A stretch of DNA of 64,000 bases from assembly GCF_004022705.2 (NCBI RefSeq), contig NZ_RZOY02000008.1:62001-126000 (forward strand), read 5' to 3'. Below the pieces are notes generated by a model. That model saw only the letters and a list, made by a program, of their open reading frames with translations, was not told the DNA's origin and made no database searches. This DNA is from Mesorhizobium sp. M2D.F.Ca.ET.226.01.1.1. Lineage in GTDB: Bacteria > Pseudomonadota > Alphaproteobacteria > Rhizobiales > Rhizobiaceae. Shown piece after piece: positions 16,895-24,936 of the stretch (its first letter is position 1; each line of letters opens with the position of its first letter). The translations under genes were made by a program, and so were the position numbers.

Positions 16895-18541
16895 ATGCGC
16901 AGCGCTTTCATTCTTTTGGTTTTATTGTTCGTTGCCATTTCGGGACAGGCAGCCGCCGAAAAACGCGTAGCGTTGGTAATTGGCAATTCGGCCTACCAGC
17001 ATGCCGTCCAACTCGCCAATCCAAAGAACGATTCGTCCGACATGAATGCCAAGCTTCAAAGCCTTGGCTTCGAGGTTGTCAGCGGCCAGGACCTCGACCT
17101 CGCGGAAATGCGTCGCACGGTGCGCGAGTTCCTGGAAAAGCTCGACGGTGCCGATATGGCGCTGTTCTTCTATGCCGGGCACGGGCTGCAGGTGAATGGC
17201 AACAACTACATGGTGCCGGTCGATGCCGAATTGTCAGGCTACAATGACCTCGACTTCGAGGCCCTTCCGATGGACCTCGTACTTTCAGCGATGGAGCGCA
17301 CCGCTAAGGTCAACCTCATATTTCTCGATGCCTGCCGGGACAATCCGTTCGCGGAGAAGCTTTCCCGGTCGATGGGGACGCGCTCCGGTTCCGTCAGTCG
17401 GGGGCTGGCCAGGCTTGGCAGCGGAGTCGGCACCCTCATAGCATTCGCAACGCAACCAGGTAATGTCGCCATGGACGGAGCAGGGCGGAATTCTCCATTC
17501 ACGGCCGCACTGGTCGCTCACCTCGGGACGCCGGGGCAGGATATTACGCATGAGCTTATCGATGTGCGTCGCGATGTGCTGGCTGCGACGGAGGGCAAGC
17601 AAGTGCCGTGGGAGAACTCTTCTCTCACCGGCGAGGTTGTGTTGAAGCCTCTCGCGACGGAATCGAAGGTGGCATCTGTCCCCGCTTCAAAGTCCACCTC
17701 GCCGGACAACGCAGTCGAACTTGCATATTGGGCGACCATCAAGGACTCCACCGACAAGAGCTTCTTCGAGGCATATTTGCAGCAATTTCCGGACGGCGCC
17801 TTTGCCCCCCTTGCGAGCTTGAAGATCAGCGCGATCGACAAGCGCACCGAAACGGAACGGCAGGTGGCGCAGCTGCCGGAGGCGGAGCGCGCCACTAAGG
17901 CGACCGACGATTACAAGGGAACGGAAGTCGCAAGCCTTGAACGCCCCGATCCCTCGGCGCAGTCATCGGCACCTACCCCGGACCCCGGCCTTGCGCGCTC
18001 CACTCAAACGGAACTCTCTCGCATAGGATGCCTTGAAGGCCAGGCTGACGGAAAATGGGGAGCCAGCAGCCGCAAAGCGCTTCAGAACTATGCGGATCGG
18101 CAAGGTGTCAAGCTTGCATCGTTGGAACCGACAGCGGGACTTCTGGAAAGACTTAGGGCGGTCGGAACTCGTATCTGCCCGCTTGCTTGTGAGGACGGAA
18201 TGAGGGTGCAGGGCGATCGTTGTGTGCCTCAGACCAGTGGGCTGAGCGCTTTCAATGGAACATGGAAATTAGTCAGACGGGCTACAACGGACTGCGGAGA
18301 TTGGCGAGAACTCTCATCATTGGTCGTCATAAGTGACGGCAAAGTATCGTCTGACGCCGGATTTACAGGAAGCATTTCTGGCAGCGGCGCCGTCAATATG
18401 AAACTGACCTTTGTTCATAAAGGAAGAACAGGCGGAAACACCCTGACTGGCATCATCAAAGGTGACAATGGAACCGGCAAATTTAGAGGGACTGGAGCTG
18501 GCAGCGGGTGTTCAGGCAAGATTTTCATGGAGAGAATGTAG
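16895..18541 (+). CDS. Secreted caspase-like (peptidase C14) multidomain protein
   Basis: Protein of 548 residues with a signal peptide (about 1-21, cut after AAA). A caspase-fold domain (about 23-250) keeps both catalytic residues: H96 in FFYAGHGLQ and C147 in FLDACRDNPF. A linker of about 90 residues follows. A peptidoglycan-binding-like segment comes next (about 345-400: TQTELSRIGCLEGQADGKWG, SSRKALQNYAD), then a cysteine pair region (CPLACEDGMRVQGDRC). The C-terminal beta-rich domain (about 430-548) has GTWKLVRRATTDCGDW. Bacterial orthocaspases cleave after Arg or Lys, and the acidic pocket here was not checked. Located divergently from a CHASE2 cyclase operon. Confidence 0.88.
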   Translation: MRSAFILLVLLFVAISGQAAAEKRVALVIGNSAYQHAVQLANPKNDSSDMNAKLQSLGFEVVSGQDLDLAEMRRTVREFLEKLDGADMALFFYAGHGLQVNGNNYMVPVDAELSGYNDLDFEALPMDLVLSAMERTAKVNLIFLDACRDNPFAEKLSRSMGTRSGSVSRGLARLGSGVGTLIAFATQPGNVAMDGAGRNSPFTAALVAHLGTPGQDITHELIDVRRDVLAATEGKQVPWENSSLTGEVVLKPLATESKVASVPASKSTSPDNAVELAYWATIKDSTDKSFFEAYLQQFPDGAFAPLASLKISAIDKRTETERQVAQLPEAERATKATDDYKGTEVASLERPDPSAQSSAPTPDPGLARSTQTELSRIGCLEGQADGKWGASSRKALQNYADRQGVKLASLEPTAGLLERLRAVGTRICPLACEDGMRVQGDRCVPQTSGLSAFNGTWKLVRRATTDCGDWRELSSLVVISDGKVSSDAGFTGSISGSGAVNMKLTFVHKGRTGGNTLTGIIKGDNGTGKFRGTGAGSGCSGKIFMERM

Positions 18542-18888
18542 AAATGCGGAGCCGGCCGTCGTCCGCACCCACGTTGAAAAGCGAATGCTTCCAGGAACCC
18601 CAGCCAAACTGGATGCCCTTTGGACAAGACGGCCCCCGAGGCTTGCCCCGACGACAGGGCCGCGCAACGCGATGGATGTTACTTCGCGATGTTCGTACCT
18701 TGGCATTTTCAGATCGCGCAAATGACGATAGAAGACCGCAGATATCCCGGCGAGCTTGCACGCACCCCCCAGTAGCCATCTGACGATGGCCCCTCGTCGT
18801 CTGATTTCGCGCAACCGAACCGCAATTATGCTGCACCGCAACAAAGACGGTGGTAAGGTTCGATGGAGATTGTGACGAGGGCTTGATT
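18542..18888 (+). other. Gene-poor gap before the GHSKG hydrolase-like gene
   Basis: Several short frames exist on both strands, but none has a ribosome binding site, a recognisable motif or consistent codon bias. No hairpin terminator or repeat was seen. It may hold the promoter of the gene at 18889. Confidence 0.4.
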
Positions 18889-19914
18889 ATGCCGATCGGC
18901 GACAACCTGCCGACCCAGTCGGAGCAGACCTTTCTCAATTTGTTTGAGCCGCCGCCTCAGGTCATTGAGCCTGCCATCCGGGCCTGCCGTTTGTTCAATA
19001 CGGCGCTCGACGCCATTTTCTATGATGTGCCGACCCTGACCGCCCAGCTCACAGAAAAGGACGCTCCCATGAGCGCTCGTGGTGAAAAGGCGCCCTCTCG
19101 CATAGTCCAGTTCGACGCCCTCACCAACCCGGAGGGTTCGCTCCTGCTCATAGATGCGACGACAGCGCCTTACGTGCACAAATACACGAACGTAGAGTTG
19201 TTCCTCGCCTCGCCCTACCAGGAAACGCGTGACGTTGAGATTGCGACGATCACAGGAGTCGGGAGTTCGGCGCTTGGAAGTGCGGCGCTCGCGTGGGACA
19301 TCTCGCTTGCGCTCGAAAAGTCCGTCCTCGCCATCGTGCCGGGATACGGCATGGCGGACGTCATTCTTCAGGCGCTTGGTGGTTGGTTTGGTTTCGGCCT
19401 CTACGACTATTTGCATGCCAAGAGCCTGATCCAAAACGGCCTGGCGAATGTCGCGCCGCAAACCGCCAGCATTGGCCGCCGACTATCGGCCTCGACGCCC
19501 GACGCCAAGACCGTGCACGGCGCGCCCGTCTTTCGTCGAGGCTCAGGTTCGTCGGATGTGTTGCACGCGCTCCTCACCTATCGGGAGGCGCCATTCAAGC
19601 TGTTGGTCGGACACAGCAAGGGAGCACTGCAGATCGGGGACGCGATCCGCTCGTTCGCTCCGGAGCGGACCCATGCACTTCGCGTTGTGACACTTGGCTG
19701 TCCGATCGCGTCGAATGTCGATGGGGTGAGCTATTATCAGTATCTCGGGCTGTACGATGCTCTGGGACAACTCAACATGTGGGGAAATTTGCCTGACCGG
19801 TGGACTCCCACCTGGCACAGCACGAACCCCATTCTGCCGCCTGCGATGGCCGCGGGAAAGTACGCGGAAGATGCGATACCGGCCCCAGATCAGAATCAAA
19901 ACGGGTATCTCTGA
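18889..19914 (+). CDS. Alpha/beta-hydrolase-like protein with GHSKG nucleophile elbow
   Basis: Protein of 341 residues; ATG 18889 is preceded by GAGG eight bases upstream. The C-terminal half has KLLVGHSKGALQIGDAIRSF, a GxSxG nucleophile elbow (S243) followed by a helix, and then VVTLGCPIAS, as in lipase- and esterase-type alpha/beta hydrolases. A possible acid and histidine lie in LPDRWTPTWHSTNP. The N-terminal half includes a hydrophobic Ala/Gly-rich stretch (about 118-175, ITGVGSSALGSAALAWDISL and IVPGYGMADVILQALGG) that may be membrane-associated. No signal peptide is evident. The exact family was not recognised; a lipase-like role is inference. It sits in the accessory stretch after the caspase-like gene. 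Confidence 0.65.
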   Translation: MPIGDNLPTQSEQTFLNLFEPPPQVIEPAIRACRLFNTALDAIFYDVPTLTAQLTEKDAPMSARGEKAPSRIVQFDALTNPEGSLLLIDATTAPYVHKYTNVELFLASPYQETRDVEIATITGVGSSALGSAALAWDISLALEKSVLAIVPGYGMADVILQALGGWFGFGLYDYLHAKSLIQNGLANVAPQTASIGRRLSASTPDAKTVHGAPVFRRGSGSSDVLHALLTYREAPFKLLVGHSKGALQIGDAIRSFAPERTHALRVVTLGCPIASNVDGVSYYQYLGLYDALGQLNMWGNLPDRWTPTWHSTNPILPPAMAAGKYAEDAIPAPDQNQNGYL

Positions 19915-20160
19915 GACTTCTTCGACAACCCGCCAGGTCAGCCCGGCTACGGCAGATCGAGTTCAACGGTTTGGCGCTGATTGTGGAGAACTCAACGCCC
20001 CTCACCGACTGCCTTGGCTGACTCCCGCTGATCTGCCAGTTATATTAGCAATCAACCATATATTAACGGCTGCGGCGCAGCCTGCTCGAATCGGGAATGT
20101 CCCGATCGACGATCCGGCGCTCAAATGTGCCGAGACGCTCGACCGATGCGGAGCAAACGC

Positions 20161-20394
20161 ATGAGTGTCGAAACAGCATTGGCGCAACTATTGCGCATGA
20201 TTCACCGCCGTGCCCTGAATTTGGCGGAACTGCCGGACGATGAGAGAGATCCATACTACGACAGCATCCGCCGATCATGTTGCGGAGCGGCCGAGCATAT
20301 CGGGCAATCCCCCGACAACGCAGCCATCACCGCAAACAGTATGGTTGAATTTACCCGGGCGATGGTCGGCATCATCGAGGCGGGCCGCGGGTAA
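20161..20394 (+). CDS. Small hypothetical protein
   Basis: 77-residue frame starting at ATG 20161 (MSVETALAQLLRMIHRRALN). It is predicted largely helical, with an acidic middle (LAELPDDERDPYYDSIRRSC) and two adjacent cysteines. No signal peptide or membrane segment was seen. The family was not recognised. The amphipathic, well-composed sequence suggests a real gene, but no strong ribosome binding site is evident. Confidence 0.45.
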   Translation: MSVETALAQLLRMIHRRALNLAELPDDERDPYYDSIRRSCCGAAEHIGQSPDNAAITANSMVEFTRAMVGIIEAGRG

Positions 20395-20490
20395 GCGCGG
20401 ACGTCGACACGCCCGTGGACGAGCTTGGAAGCGAGAAGCGCGGTTACCGAAGCTCGCAAGGTGATGATTGCCACCGGGGCACTTCGACGA

Positions 20491-20685
20491 TCAAGCTTCC
20501 TGGCGATGGTTATCTCGGCTCGTCCCAGATGTTGACGACAGATGCCTGGTTATCGGCATCACAGGGAAACCAATATCCATACGCGTGCCGGACGGCAGCC
20601 CGTTCAGCATCCGCGCTGTGCGGCGGCCGTCCTGCGCGTATTTCAAGGCCATACCCATGCGATTCAACGTCTTCAGTATCGACAT
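20491..20685 (-). CDS. Possible small DUF1127-like protein
   Basis: 64-residue frame with ATG at 20683-20685 preceded by AGGGATAAGG. The segment RRTARMLNGLPSGTRMDIGFP matches the R-x-LxxLPxxxxxDIGxP pattern of small rhizobial DUF1127-like proteins, which are arginine-rich and implicated in phosphate and carbon stress and RNA turnover. The 20 C-terminal residues look unstructured. The similarity is from memory and the gene is short, so the call is tentative. It lies in an otherwise empty 589-base stretch (20395-20983) in which nothing else was recognised. Confidence 0.45.
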   Translation of the reverse strand: MSILKTLNRMGMALKYAQDGRRTARMLNGLPSGTRMDIGFPVMPITRHLSSTSGTSRDNHRQEA

Positions 20686-20983
20686 AGACCTTATCCCTGG
20701 TTCGCCAAGGCCATGGCGGAGACAATCCCGCCGCCTTCATGATGGCGGTCTAAATGATCGATCATTGTTTCCGTCGCATTGCACGGAAACGTGAGGCCGG
20801 TAACATTTGCATGCAAACGAACTCATCTTTGGCTGCGGAGTTCCGACCGGCTTGACCTGTTGCCGGAATGACAGTTTCCATTCCGAAACAAATTCGCGCT
20901 CAAGCGCCATCAACCCGAAACCCAACTGCAGGAAAACCGTCATCGACCGGCACGACCGGAATTTAACCAAAGGAACAATCGAG

Positions 20984-21160
20984 ATGACCAAGATCCTTCG
21001 CAATGCAGTTTTCGCAGTTGTTGCTATCTCCGGCTTGGCCGGCTCGGCCTATGCTCAGCAGGTGACTGTCAATTCCTGCAGCAATCACGACGATTACTAT
21101 GGCATGTGCCTGGGCGCCGCCAACAACGGCCATCACGAAAGCCGCGGCGATCGCCGCTAA
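20984..21160 (+). CDS. Small exported peptide of unknown function
   Basis: 58-residue product starting at ATG 20984, with AAAGGA about ten bases upstream. The first 24 residues form a textbook signal peptide ending in AYA-QQ. The mature peptide would be about 34 residues with two cysteines (NSCSNHDDYYGMC), many His, Asn and Gly residues and an Arg-rich end. It could bind metal or form a disulfide. A terminator follows 24 bases after the stop codon, which supports a real monocistronic gene. Confidence 0.65.
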   Translation: MTKILRNAVFAVVAISGLAGSAYAQQVTVNSCSNHDDYYGMCLGAANNGHHESRGDRR

Positions 21161-21184
21161 TCGGCAAAGTCGCGCTCAAAAAAC

Positions 21185-21215
21185 GCCTCGCAGGCATCGC
21201 CCGCGAGGCCTTTTT
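21185..21215 (+). terminator. Intrinsic terminator after the small exported peptide
   Basis: GCCTCGC (21185-21191) pairs with GCGAGGC (21203-21209) and is followed by CTTTTT. It closes the transcript of the gene at 20984. Confidence 0.8.
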
Positions 21216-21351
21216 GCGTTTCGCGGTGGCGCAGCGGACGAGTCGGTGATGTCATCTCCACGGAATGCGGCTACGCCGCATGGTTTCAAGAGCGGCATCA
21301 GGGGAATTGCAGCGCGTGGCTCCGACCCATTTTATTAGCGTTAACTAATCA

Positions 21352-21388
21352 TAGACCGCGCTGTCCTATTCTGAGACAGCGCGGTCTA
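21352..21388. repeat. Perfect 14-base inverted repeat in a non-coding stretch
   Basis: TAGACCGCGCTGTC (21352-21365) and GACAGCGCGGTCTA (21375-21388) are exact reverse complements around a 9-base loop. No T-run follows on either strand, so it is a weak terminator candidate. The surrounding 21216-21700 holds no convincing gene; a 75-codon minus-strand frame at 21366-21593 runs through this hairpin and was not accepted. Confidence 0.7.
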
Positions 21389-21700
21389 CTGCCACACGAA
21401 GACCGTGCAGGCGGCTCCAGCCCAACGCAACCCCGCACCCAGCTGGAGCCGCCACCCTCACCATACCCGGCTGGGTTGAATTATCCCTTACCAAGCATCC
21501 TTTCTGATGCGTTTCTCGGAAAATTAGCTTTGCGAACAAACGCTTGATCAGGCCGCCGCGACGTTGACCGGAAACCTCGTCTTGGTCGGACATCCGATGC
21601 CAGGAAACAGTCCCGCTACAATGCGGTTGCTTGGCGGTCGCAAAACAGAAACATCGCTACTTTAGCGTGCTATCGGTGGTGCAATAGAGGCGTGTGGCCA

Positions 21701-21919
21701 ATGTCGATCCCTCAAAGCTTGAATGACACAGATCTCAGGTTTGAATGTCCGAAATGCCAGCATCCGATTGTCCGGAAGGGCTCCTGGTTCAAATCCGTAG
21801 CCACATTCAAATGCGGGGGCTGCCAAACTGCGCTGCGGCTTGGATATCCGGCAAAGCTCCGTTTGTTCGAGAAACACAAGCAGTCGACCAGCCCTGATCG
21901 CATCAGCCAAGCCCAATAG
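21701..21919 (+). CDS. Small zinc-ribbon protein
   Basis: 72-residue protein from ATG 21701, with GAGG ten bases upstream. Four cysteines are arranged as CPKC (C16, C19) and CGGC (C38, C41), a classic zinc-ribbon. Aromatic and basic residues lie between them (HPIVRKGSWFKSVATFKCGG). A short basic C-terminal tail follows. It probably binds zinc and perhaps nucleic acid or a protein partner; the family is otherwise unknown. A family C repeat begins at its stop codon. Confidence 0.65.
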   Translation: MSIPQSLNDTDLRFECPKCQHPIVRKGSWFKSVATFKCGGCQTALRLGYPAKLRLFEKHKQSTSPDRISQAQ

Positions 21920-22018
21920 AGCGTTTCACCGTTTCACGGAAACGGCGAACCGCTCTATCTCTTTGTTTCGACGCAATTCCTAACGGAAAACCGCTCACAC
22001 CTTTCCGGGAATTGCTCT
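21917..22018. repeat. Rhizobial intergenic repeat (family C, two hairpins)
   Basis: The first palindrome is TAGAGCG...CCGTTTC-ACG-GAAACGG...CGCTCTA (21917-21958). The second, 21973-22016, has GCAATTCC and GGAATTGC ends around ACGGAAAACCGCTCACACCTTTCCGG. The second half shares the core AAAACCGxTxCACACxTTTCxGG with the elements at 9382 and 61532. Confidence 0.8.
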
Positions 22019-22106
22019 AGACGCGCTCATTCCATCCTGACCAAGCGATGTGCCCGCTCGGGTCGGTCCTCGAACACGGCGGCCGTTCCTGGTCGACTTG
22101 ATTTTC

Positions 22107-22138
22107 AAAAAAAGGAGCGCGGTTGAAAACCGCGCCCT
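22107..22138 (-). terminator. Intrinsic terminator of the aldehyde dehydrogenase gene
   Basis: Read on the minus strand, GCGCGGTT and AACCGCGC form an 8-base-pair stem around a TTC loop, followed by a run of seven T (22107-22113 on the plus strand is all A). It lies about 40 bases past the ALDH stop codon. Confidence 0.85.
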
Positions 22139-22179
22139 CTTTATCTCAGCGCCAACGGTTGCCGGCTGAACGGTGAACC

Positions 22180-23613
22180 CTATTCAGCCGCCTCATACCC
22201 CGCGATGCCCTTGATCTCGAGGAAATCCTCCAGACCGTATTCGGCGTATTCGCGGCCATTGCCGGACTGCTTGTAGCCGCCGAAGGGCAGGCCCGCATCC
22301 CAGGTCGGGTAGTTGATGTAGACATTGCCGGAGCGCATGCGGGCGGCAACCTGGCGCGCCTTCTCGATGTCCTTGGCCTGGATGTAGGAGGCAAGGCCGA
22401 AGACGGTATCGTTGGCCTGCTCGACCGCCTGCTCGACCGTGTCATAGGGCATGATCGACAGCACCGGTCCGAAAATCTCCTCGGTGGCGATGCGCATGTC
22501 ATGCGTGACATTGGCAAACACCGTCGGGCGGACATAGTAGCCACGATTGAGCTCGGCCGGACGGCCGGTGCCGCCGGTCACCAGCGAGGCGCCCTCGTCG
22601 ATACCGCTTTGGATCAGCCCCTGGATCTTGTCGAACTGGAGTTGGCTGACCACCGGGCCGAGCTTGGAACCGGGCGCGTCGGCCGGGCCGACGGTGAATT
22701 TTTCGGCTGCCCTCTTGGCGTAGCTTGCCGCCTCATCGTGACGATCGCGCGGCACGAACATTCGGGTCGGCGCGTTGCAGGACTGGCCGCTGTTGGAGAA
22801 GCAGCCGGCGACGCCCTTGGTGACGGCCCGCTCCAGATCGACATCGGGGAACAGGATGTTGGCCGACTTGCCGCCGAGCTCCTGATGCACGCGCTTGACC
22901 GTGTCGGCTGCCGCCTTCGCGACCAGGATGCCGGCGCGTGTCGAACCCGTAAACGACATCATATCGACATCCGGATGGCTGGCCAGAGCCTGGCCGACAG
23001 TCGGGCCGTCGCCGTTGACCAGATTGAAGACCCCCTTCGGCACGCCGGCCTCGTCGATGATCTCGGCGAAGATGATGGCGTCGAGCGGCGCGATCTCGGA
23101 CGGCTTCAGCACCATGGTGCAGCCGGCGGCAAGGGCTGGGCCGACCTTGCAGGTGATCTGGTTCAGCGGCCAGTTCCACGGTGTGATCAGGCCGACGACG
23201 CCGATCGGCTCCTTGACGATGAGCGATGAGCCTTTGACCTGACGGAACTGGAAGCTCTTCAGCACTTCCGCCATCTTTTCCAGATGCGCCAGGCCGACGC
23301 CGACCTGGCTGTCCAGCGCCATCTGGCGCGGCGCGCCCATTTCGCGCGAGACGGCGAGCGCCAGGTCCCTGCTGCGCTTCTTGTAGATTTCGATGACGCG
23401 GTTGAGGATATCGAGCCGCTCCTCGACCGAGGTGAAGCCGAACGTGGCGAAGGCGCGCTTGGCGGCCGCCACGGCCTTGTCGACGTCGGCCTTGGAACCC
23501 AGCGAAATCTGCGCGAAGGCGTCTTCGTTGGAGGGGTCGATGACGTCGAAATTGTTCGGCACCACCGGATCGACCCAGGCGCCGTCGATGTAGAACTGCA
23601 GATTGTGGGACAT
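22180..23613 (-). CDS. NAD(P)-dependent aldehyde dehydrogenase
   Basis: ALDH-superfamily enzyme of 477 residues that oxidises an aldehyde to the carboxylate. The key positions are present: N147 in TPWNWP, K170 in VLKPSE, general base E245 in QELGGKSANI and nucleophile C279 in NSGQSCNAPTR. FTGSTRAG is the Rossmann Gly turn. EIFGPVLSIMPYD and the PFGGYKQSGNGRE end complete the family pattern. The substrate cannot be read from the sequence. The gene stands alone with its own terminator and is divergent from the YeiH-like gene (229-base gap). Confidence 0.93.
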   Translation of the reverse strand: MSHNLQFYIDGAWVDPVVPNNFDVIDPSNEDAFAQISLGSKADVDKAVAAAKRAFATFGFTSVEERLDILNRVIEIYKKRSRDLALAVSREMGAPRQMALDSQVGVGLAHLEKMAEVLKSFQFRQVKGSSLIVKEPIGVVGLITPWNWPLNQITCKVGPALAAGCTMVLKPSEIAPLDAIIFAEIIDEAGVPKGVFNLVNGDGPTVGQALASHPDVDMMSFTGSTRAGILVAKAAADTVKRVHQELGGKSANILFPDVDLERAVTKGVAGCFSNSGQSCNAPTRMFVPRDRHDEAASYAKRAAEKFTVGPADAPGSKLGPVVSQLQFDKIQGLIQSGIDEGASLVTGGTGRPAELNRGYYVRPTVFANVTHDMRIATEEIFGPVLSIMPYDTVEQAVEQANDTVFGLASYIQAKDIEKARQVAARMRSGNVYINYPTWDAGLPFGGYKQSGNGREYAEYGLEDFLEIKGIAGYEAAE

Positions 23614-23842
23614 GGTTTTCCTCCTCGGCCAGCCGTGGTTGCCCGATTGTCGTGGGTTGGATCGTCGTATACCGCCAGAGATAACGATGCCGCAAGCGCC
23701 CTGTGAAAGGCAAGCGCGGGCGATTGAGCCAGCCGGCCGGCGATGATCATTCGCGAAAATCGATCATTATAACTCGAATAATTCGTTGGAAAGATTGGTT
23801 TCGGAATGGCATTTCGGCGACGAACTCGCCTGGAGAATTCAA

Positions 23843-24895
23843 TTGTCTTTCCTGCCCGCCACCGCGAACGATCTTCCAAACCGCCTTAATCCGGCCGGCA
23901 AGAGCCCGGCCCTGGCGCCGGTCTGGTCCGGCGTGGTGCCTGGGATCGTGCTGGTGGCGATGATCACCACCGTCGCTTATTCGATGCGCAATCTCTCGGG
24001 CCTGACCCTGTTCAGCCCGATGATTCTCGCGGTCGTCGCCGGCATGGTCTATTCGAATGTGCTCGGCCTTCCCGCGCACGCCAAGGCAGGCATCGCTTTC
24101 TCGCAAAAGCGCCTGCTGCGCTTTGCCATCGTGCTGCTGGGCTTCCAGCTCACGCTCGGGCAGGTGGCGGGCATCGGCCTTGGCGGCGTCGGCATCGTCG
24201 CGGCGACGCTCGGCGCCACCTTCCTGTTCACCGTCACGCTCGGCCGGCTGATCGGCGTCGACGCCAAGCTGGCGCAGCTGATTGCCGCCGGCTCCTCGAT
24301 CTGCGGCGCGTCGGCGATCGTCGCCACCAACATCGTCACCGACGCGCGCGACGAGGACGTCACCTATGCCGTTGCCGCGATCACGCTGTTCGGCACAATC
24401 GCGATGCTCGGCTTCCCGCTGCTCGCGCCGGTTCTCGGGCTCGACCAGCACGGGTTCGGACTGTGGGCGGGAGCCTCGATCCATGAGGTGGCGCAGGTAA
24501 TCGGCGCCGGCTTCCAGAACGGCACGCTCTCCGGCGAGACCGCCACGGTCGCCAAGCTGACCCGCGTCGCCATGCTGGCGCCGATGGTGGTCGCGCTCGG
24601 CCTGATGGCGCGCCGCGGCGGCGCCGATGCTTCCGGCGCAAAGCCGCCGATGCCCTGGTTCGTCGCCGCCTTCGTCGCGGTCGTGGCCCTGAACAGCCTG
24701 GTCGCGGTCCCGGCGCAAGCCCATTCAGCGATCGCCCTCGCAGCACAGATCATGCTGACCATGGGCCTCGCCGCCATGGGCCTCCAGGCCGATATTTCGG
24801 AGCTGCGCTCGCGCGGCCTGCGGCCACTGATGCTGGCCTTCTCGGCCTTCATCTTCATCGCGGGGTTCAGCCTGATGCTGGTGAAGTTCGCCTGA
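23843..24895 (+). CDS. YeiH/UPF0324 family putative sulfate exporter
   Basis: Polytopic membrane protein of about 350 residues with some ten hydrophobic segments, of the conserved UPF0324 (YeiH) family, sometimes annotated as sulfate exporter. Typical stretches are PMILAVVAGMVYSNVLGLP, KAGIAFSQKRLLRFAIVLLG, AAGSSICGASAIVA and ASIHEVAQVIGAG. The start chosen is TTG 23843, with GGAG seven bases upstream; an earlier in-frame TTG at 23786 lacks one. Transport of sulfate is not well proven for the family. A hairpin follows the gene, which converges with the methionine-sulfoxide reductase gene. Confidence 0.85.
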   Translation: MSFLPATANDLPNRLNPAGKSPALAPVWSGVVPGIVLVAMITTVAYSMRNLSGLTLFSPMILAVVAGMVYSNVLGLPAHAKAGIAFSQKRLLRFAIVLLGFQLTLGQVAGIGLGGVGIVAATLGATFLFTVTLGRLIGVDAKLAQLIAAGSSICGASAIVATNIVTDARDEDVTYAVAAITLFGTIAMLGFPLLAPVLGLDQHGFGLWAGASIHEVAQVIGAGFQNGTLSGETATVAKLTRVAMLAPMVVALGLMARRGGADASGAKPPMPWFVAAFVAVVALNSLVAVPAQAHSAIALAAQIMLTMGLAAMGLQADISELRSRGLRPLMLAFSAFIFIAGFSLMLVKFA

Positions 24896-24900
24896 GACTG

Positions 24901-24933
24901 CTGCTGAGGCGGCCCCCGCCTCAATCTCAGCAG
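24901..24933. terminator. Probable bidirectional hairpin between convergent genes
   Basis: GAGGCGG (24906-24912) and CCGCCTC (24916-24922) pair around a CCC loop, extended by CTGCT/AGCAG after an asymmetric bulge. It lies in the 41-base gap between the convergent YeiH-like and fRMsr genes, with no clear T-run. Confidence 0.5.
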
Positions 24934-24936
24934 GAC

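Noticed and set aside
21366..21593. 75-codon minus-strand frame
   Set aside because: No ribosome binding site, runs into a perfect hairpin and has no recognisable pattern.
12126..22020. Integrated element with tRNA att sites
   Set aside because: No integrase gene and no second copy of the tRNA-Gln 3' end was found in the window.
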